In this document: positions 62,420 to 64,000 of the stretch, one piece after another | Layout: each line of letters starts with the position of its first letter | How positions within the stretch are numbered: the stretch's first letter is position 1 | Assembly (NCBI GenBank): GCA_023388195.1 | Contig: JAEWGR010000084.1 | Span: 1 to 64,000 of the forward strand | Direction of reading: 5' to 3' | Source: Bacillota bacterium | GTDB lineage: Bacteria; Bacillota; Negativicutes; Sporomusales; Sporomusaceae | DNA length: 64,000 bases | Program-made: the position numbers and the translations under genes | Notes under the pieces: generated by a model | What the model saw: only the letters and a program-made list of their open reading frames with translations | Database searches by the model: none | Told to the model about the DNA's origin: nothing

Positions 62420-63766
62420 TTATTTCACAAGGTGCGGGTAACGTGCTTTGGCAAAAGCCGGAATGCCAGCAGCTTCCTGTGGTCCAACGATAACGTCTAA
62501 ACCAGATTTTTCTTTCAGTTTACCACTGATAATAGCAACATAGCCAGGAATAACAATGCTGTTATGATTCACTTTATCCATAATGCCGATATTTTTAATG
62601 AATTCAGCAATAGGTTCAGCAACAAACTTCCCTGCGGCCCAGGCAGTAAGAACTGAAGAACCGTCAGTATCAACAGCTACGATGTAGCCGGGGATTTTAC
62701 TTGCTGCTACTTCACCTTCAACAGCAAAATAGGTCAACGCGAAATTTGTGCATACATACACCGGCGAGTCAGGACCAACATTACCAATTTCATAAACCTT
62801 ACTGGACTCAACAGCCATTGGCTTTTGTGGGTCAGTATAAATGTTCATCCGCCAAGCCATTAACGGCAGCAATTCCGGTTTTTCATCAACCTTCAGGCAG
62901 ACAATGCTGGCATATTTAGCAACATAAGTAGCCGCTTCGACGATTTCTTCTTTCGAATCGGTGGCTACTGTGCAGGCGAGCATCGGATAGCCAAAAGGAC
63001 GGAATTTTTTCTTGATTGCCAACCGGCGGGCGTTAACCATTTCAGCCAAAGTTTTAGCTTGTTGCTTATTGCCAAAATCAATAACAAGCTCTTTATATTG
63101 AGCAGCCACTTTTTCAACAAGGGCAGCTGTGTCGTCAAGGCCGTCGCCTTTAACTACTACCGGGCAGTTGTTGGCTTTTGCCAGAGCAACGACCTTTTCC
63201 CAGTTTTCAGCAGTTGCCGCATGCAGCAGCGGTTTTTTGGCAGCGACAGCAGGAACAGCCGCTTCTAAACCCTCAAGATTAGCGACCAGTAAAAGGGCAA
63301 AATTAGCTTTGGCAGCCACAGCTTCAACCGCAGCTTTAAAGGTAGCTGCATTGCCGGAGCAGTTAGTGACAGCCACCATGTCGATTGCAATTCTTTGACC
63401 CACACGGTCCATAACCAAACCGTTTATTTTTTCGATCTTAGCATCCAGTTCGGCACCGGTCAGGGTGTCGGAAATCCGAATTGCGAAAGCAGTCTGATGA
63501 TAGAAGGTTTTGTCATGACGGTACAGGACAGTTTCATCACCCATTACAACCTCTTGTTCGCCTACGCCAACTTTTACAGTGCGTACTGGCGGTGCGGTAG
63601 CTGCACCCAGGGTTTCTTTCGCAGCCTCGGTTGCATGAGGACACATGTCAAGGGATGCTTTGCCGTTAGCCATTGCCATTGCAAAAGCCAGGCAAGTTGG
63701 TGAACCACAGTCTTTACAGTTTGTTTTTGGTAGTTGTTTAAAAATATCCAAACCTGTTAATGCCAT
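62420..63766 (-). CDS. acsC: Corrinoid/iron-sulfur protein large subunit
   Basis: 448-residue gamma subunit of CoFeSP. The N-terminal [4Fe-4S] domain (NCKDCGSPTCLAFAMAMANG near residue 16, then MCPH) sits before a TIM barrel and a C-terminal corrinoid-binding domain (SIVIPGYVAIISGKLKEKSG). It carries the methyl group from AcsE to AcsB. The same kind of N-terminal Cys domain ends the sensory hydrogenase at 19532. Confidence 0.95.
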   Translation of the reverse strand: MALTGLDIFKQLPKTNCKDCGSPTCLAFAMAMANGKASLDMCPHATEAAKETLGAATAPPVRTVKVGVGEQEVVMGDETVLYRHDKTFYHQTAFAIRISDTLTGAELDAKIEKINGLVMDRVGQRIAIDMVAVTNCSGNAATFKAAVEAVAAKANFALLLVANLEGLEAAVPAVAAKKPLLHAATAENWEKVVALAKANNCPVVVKGDGLDDTAALVEKVAAQYKELVIDFGNKQQAKTLAEMVNARRLAIKKKFRPFGYPMLACTVATDSKEEIVEAATYVAKYASIVCLKVDEKPELLPLMAWRMNIYTDPQKPMAVESSKVYEIGNVGPDSPVYVCTNFALTYFAVEGEVAASKIPGYIVAVDTDGSSVLTAWAAGKFVAEPIAEFIKNIGIMDKVNHNSIVIPGYVAIISGKLKEKSGLDVIVGPQEAAGIPAFAKARYPHLVK

Positions 63767-63814
63767 TTTCTCTTCTCCTTTCGATTATAAGCACTTCAAA
63801 TAAATATGAGAATT

Positions 63815-63861
63815 GTGACACATCCTGAACCTATAAAATTCCCAGTACCAAGATGTGTCAC
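63815..63861. other. Hairpin between acsB and acsC
   Basis: GTGACACATC (63815-63824) and GATGTGTCAC (63852-63861) form a perfect 10-bp stem with a 27-base loop. No T-tract follows. It is inside the acs row and might set different mRNA levels for acsB and acsC. Confidence 0.6.
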
Positions 63862-63899
63862 TCATTCTTCCTTAAATTAGATAACTACGGGTTTCTGTA

Positions 63900-64000
63900 T
63901 TACATCATGGGATCCATAGTCATTGCCGGATGTTGTTTTTCTTCCAGGAACGGCAGGATTGCTTCTTCATCGGTGCCAACAGTTTCATCGGCAATTTTGT
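63900..64000 (-). CDS. acsB: Acetyl-CoA synthase, C-terminal end (rest outside window)
   Basis: Only the last 32 codons and a TAA stop are in the window. The translated end (IADETVG..., FLEEKQHPAMTMDPMM) matches my memory of the C-terminus of bacterial acetyl-CoA synthase. Position before acsC on the same strand agrees with the known acsB-acsC order. Confidence 0.8.
   Translation of the reverse strand, partial: KIADETVGTDEEAILPFLEEKQHPAMTMDPMM

Noticed and set aside
1..64000. CRISPR array, rRNA, prophage or insertion sequence
   Set aside because: No regular spaced repeats, no rRNA-like sequence, no transposase or integrase frame was seen in the window.

Overview
The window reads as one block of the chromosome of an acetogenic, diderm Firmicute of the class Negativicutes, most likely Sporomusa or a close relative. 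Three things point there: a bacterial Wood-Ljungdahl methyl/carbonyl branch (acsB-acsC-acsV-cooC-acsD-acsE), a NuoE/NuoF/NuoG-GltD gene triplet that matches the Sporomusa-type transhydrogenase StnABC, and a biotin-dependent methylmalonyl-CoA decarboxylase with succinate-to-propionate genes. An O-antigen ligase-like protein fits an outer membrane. Nearly all genes lie on the minus strand; only focA and fdhA are on the plus strand.

Layout. 1-2932: two paralogous MatC-type dicarboxylate carriers. 3054-12002: succinate/propionate module (methylmalonyl-CoA decarboxylase subunits, epimerase, MeaB chaperone, two-part methylmalonyl-CoA mutase, succinate CoA-transferase), preceded by a possible attenuator RNA. 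12472-21741: redox repressor rex and an [FeFe]-hydrogenase operon encoding a HydABC/Hnd-type bifurcating hydrogenase plus a putative sensory hydrogenase, two RsbW-like ATPases, two DRTGG proteins and a PHP protein, with a Rex operator in front. 21895-27615: O-antigen ligase, folC, and valS under a T-box. 27733-32410: formate channel focA, mobA and a stand-alone selenocysteine formate dehydrogenase fdhA. 32440-32860: a heavily structured, repeat-like intergenic element. 32884-39854: a hydrogen-dependent CO2 reductase (HDCR) cluster with tandem Sec and Cys formate dehydrogenases. 40064-45079: moeA, fdhD and pabCBA. 45183-51025: stnCBA. 51204-57670: metF-metV-mvhD-hdrA-hdrB-hdrC. 57704-64000: acsE-acsD-cooC-acsV-acsC and the 3' end of acsB.

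How they fit together. HDCR and FdhA turn CO2 into formate; molybdenum/tungsten cofactor and FdhD genes mature them; pab and folC genes help supply folate, the one-carbon carrier. MetFV with HdrABC-MvhD reduces methylene-THF, AcsE and the corrinoid protein AcsCD pass the methyl group on, AcsV and CooC maintain the corrinoid and nickel enzymes, and AcsB makes acetyl-CoA. HydABC and Stn balance H2, NADH, NADPH and ferredoxin. The propionate branch can decarboxylate succinate with sodium export. No Rnf, ATP synthase or cytochrome gene is in the window, and no selABC gene was seen although two UGA selenocysteine codons need them.
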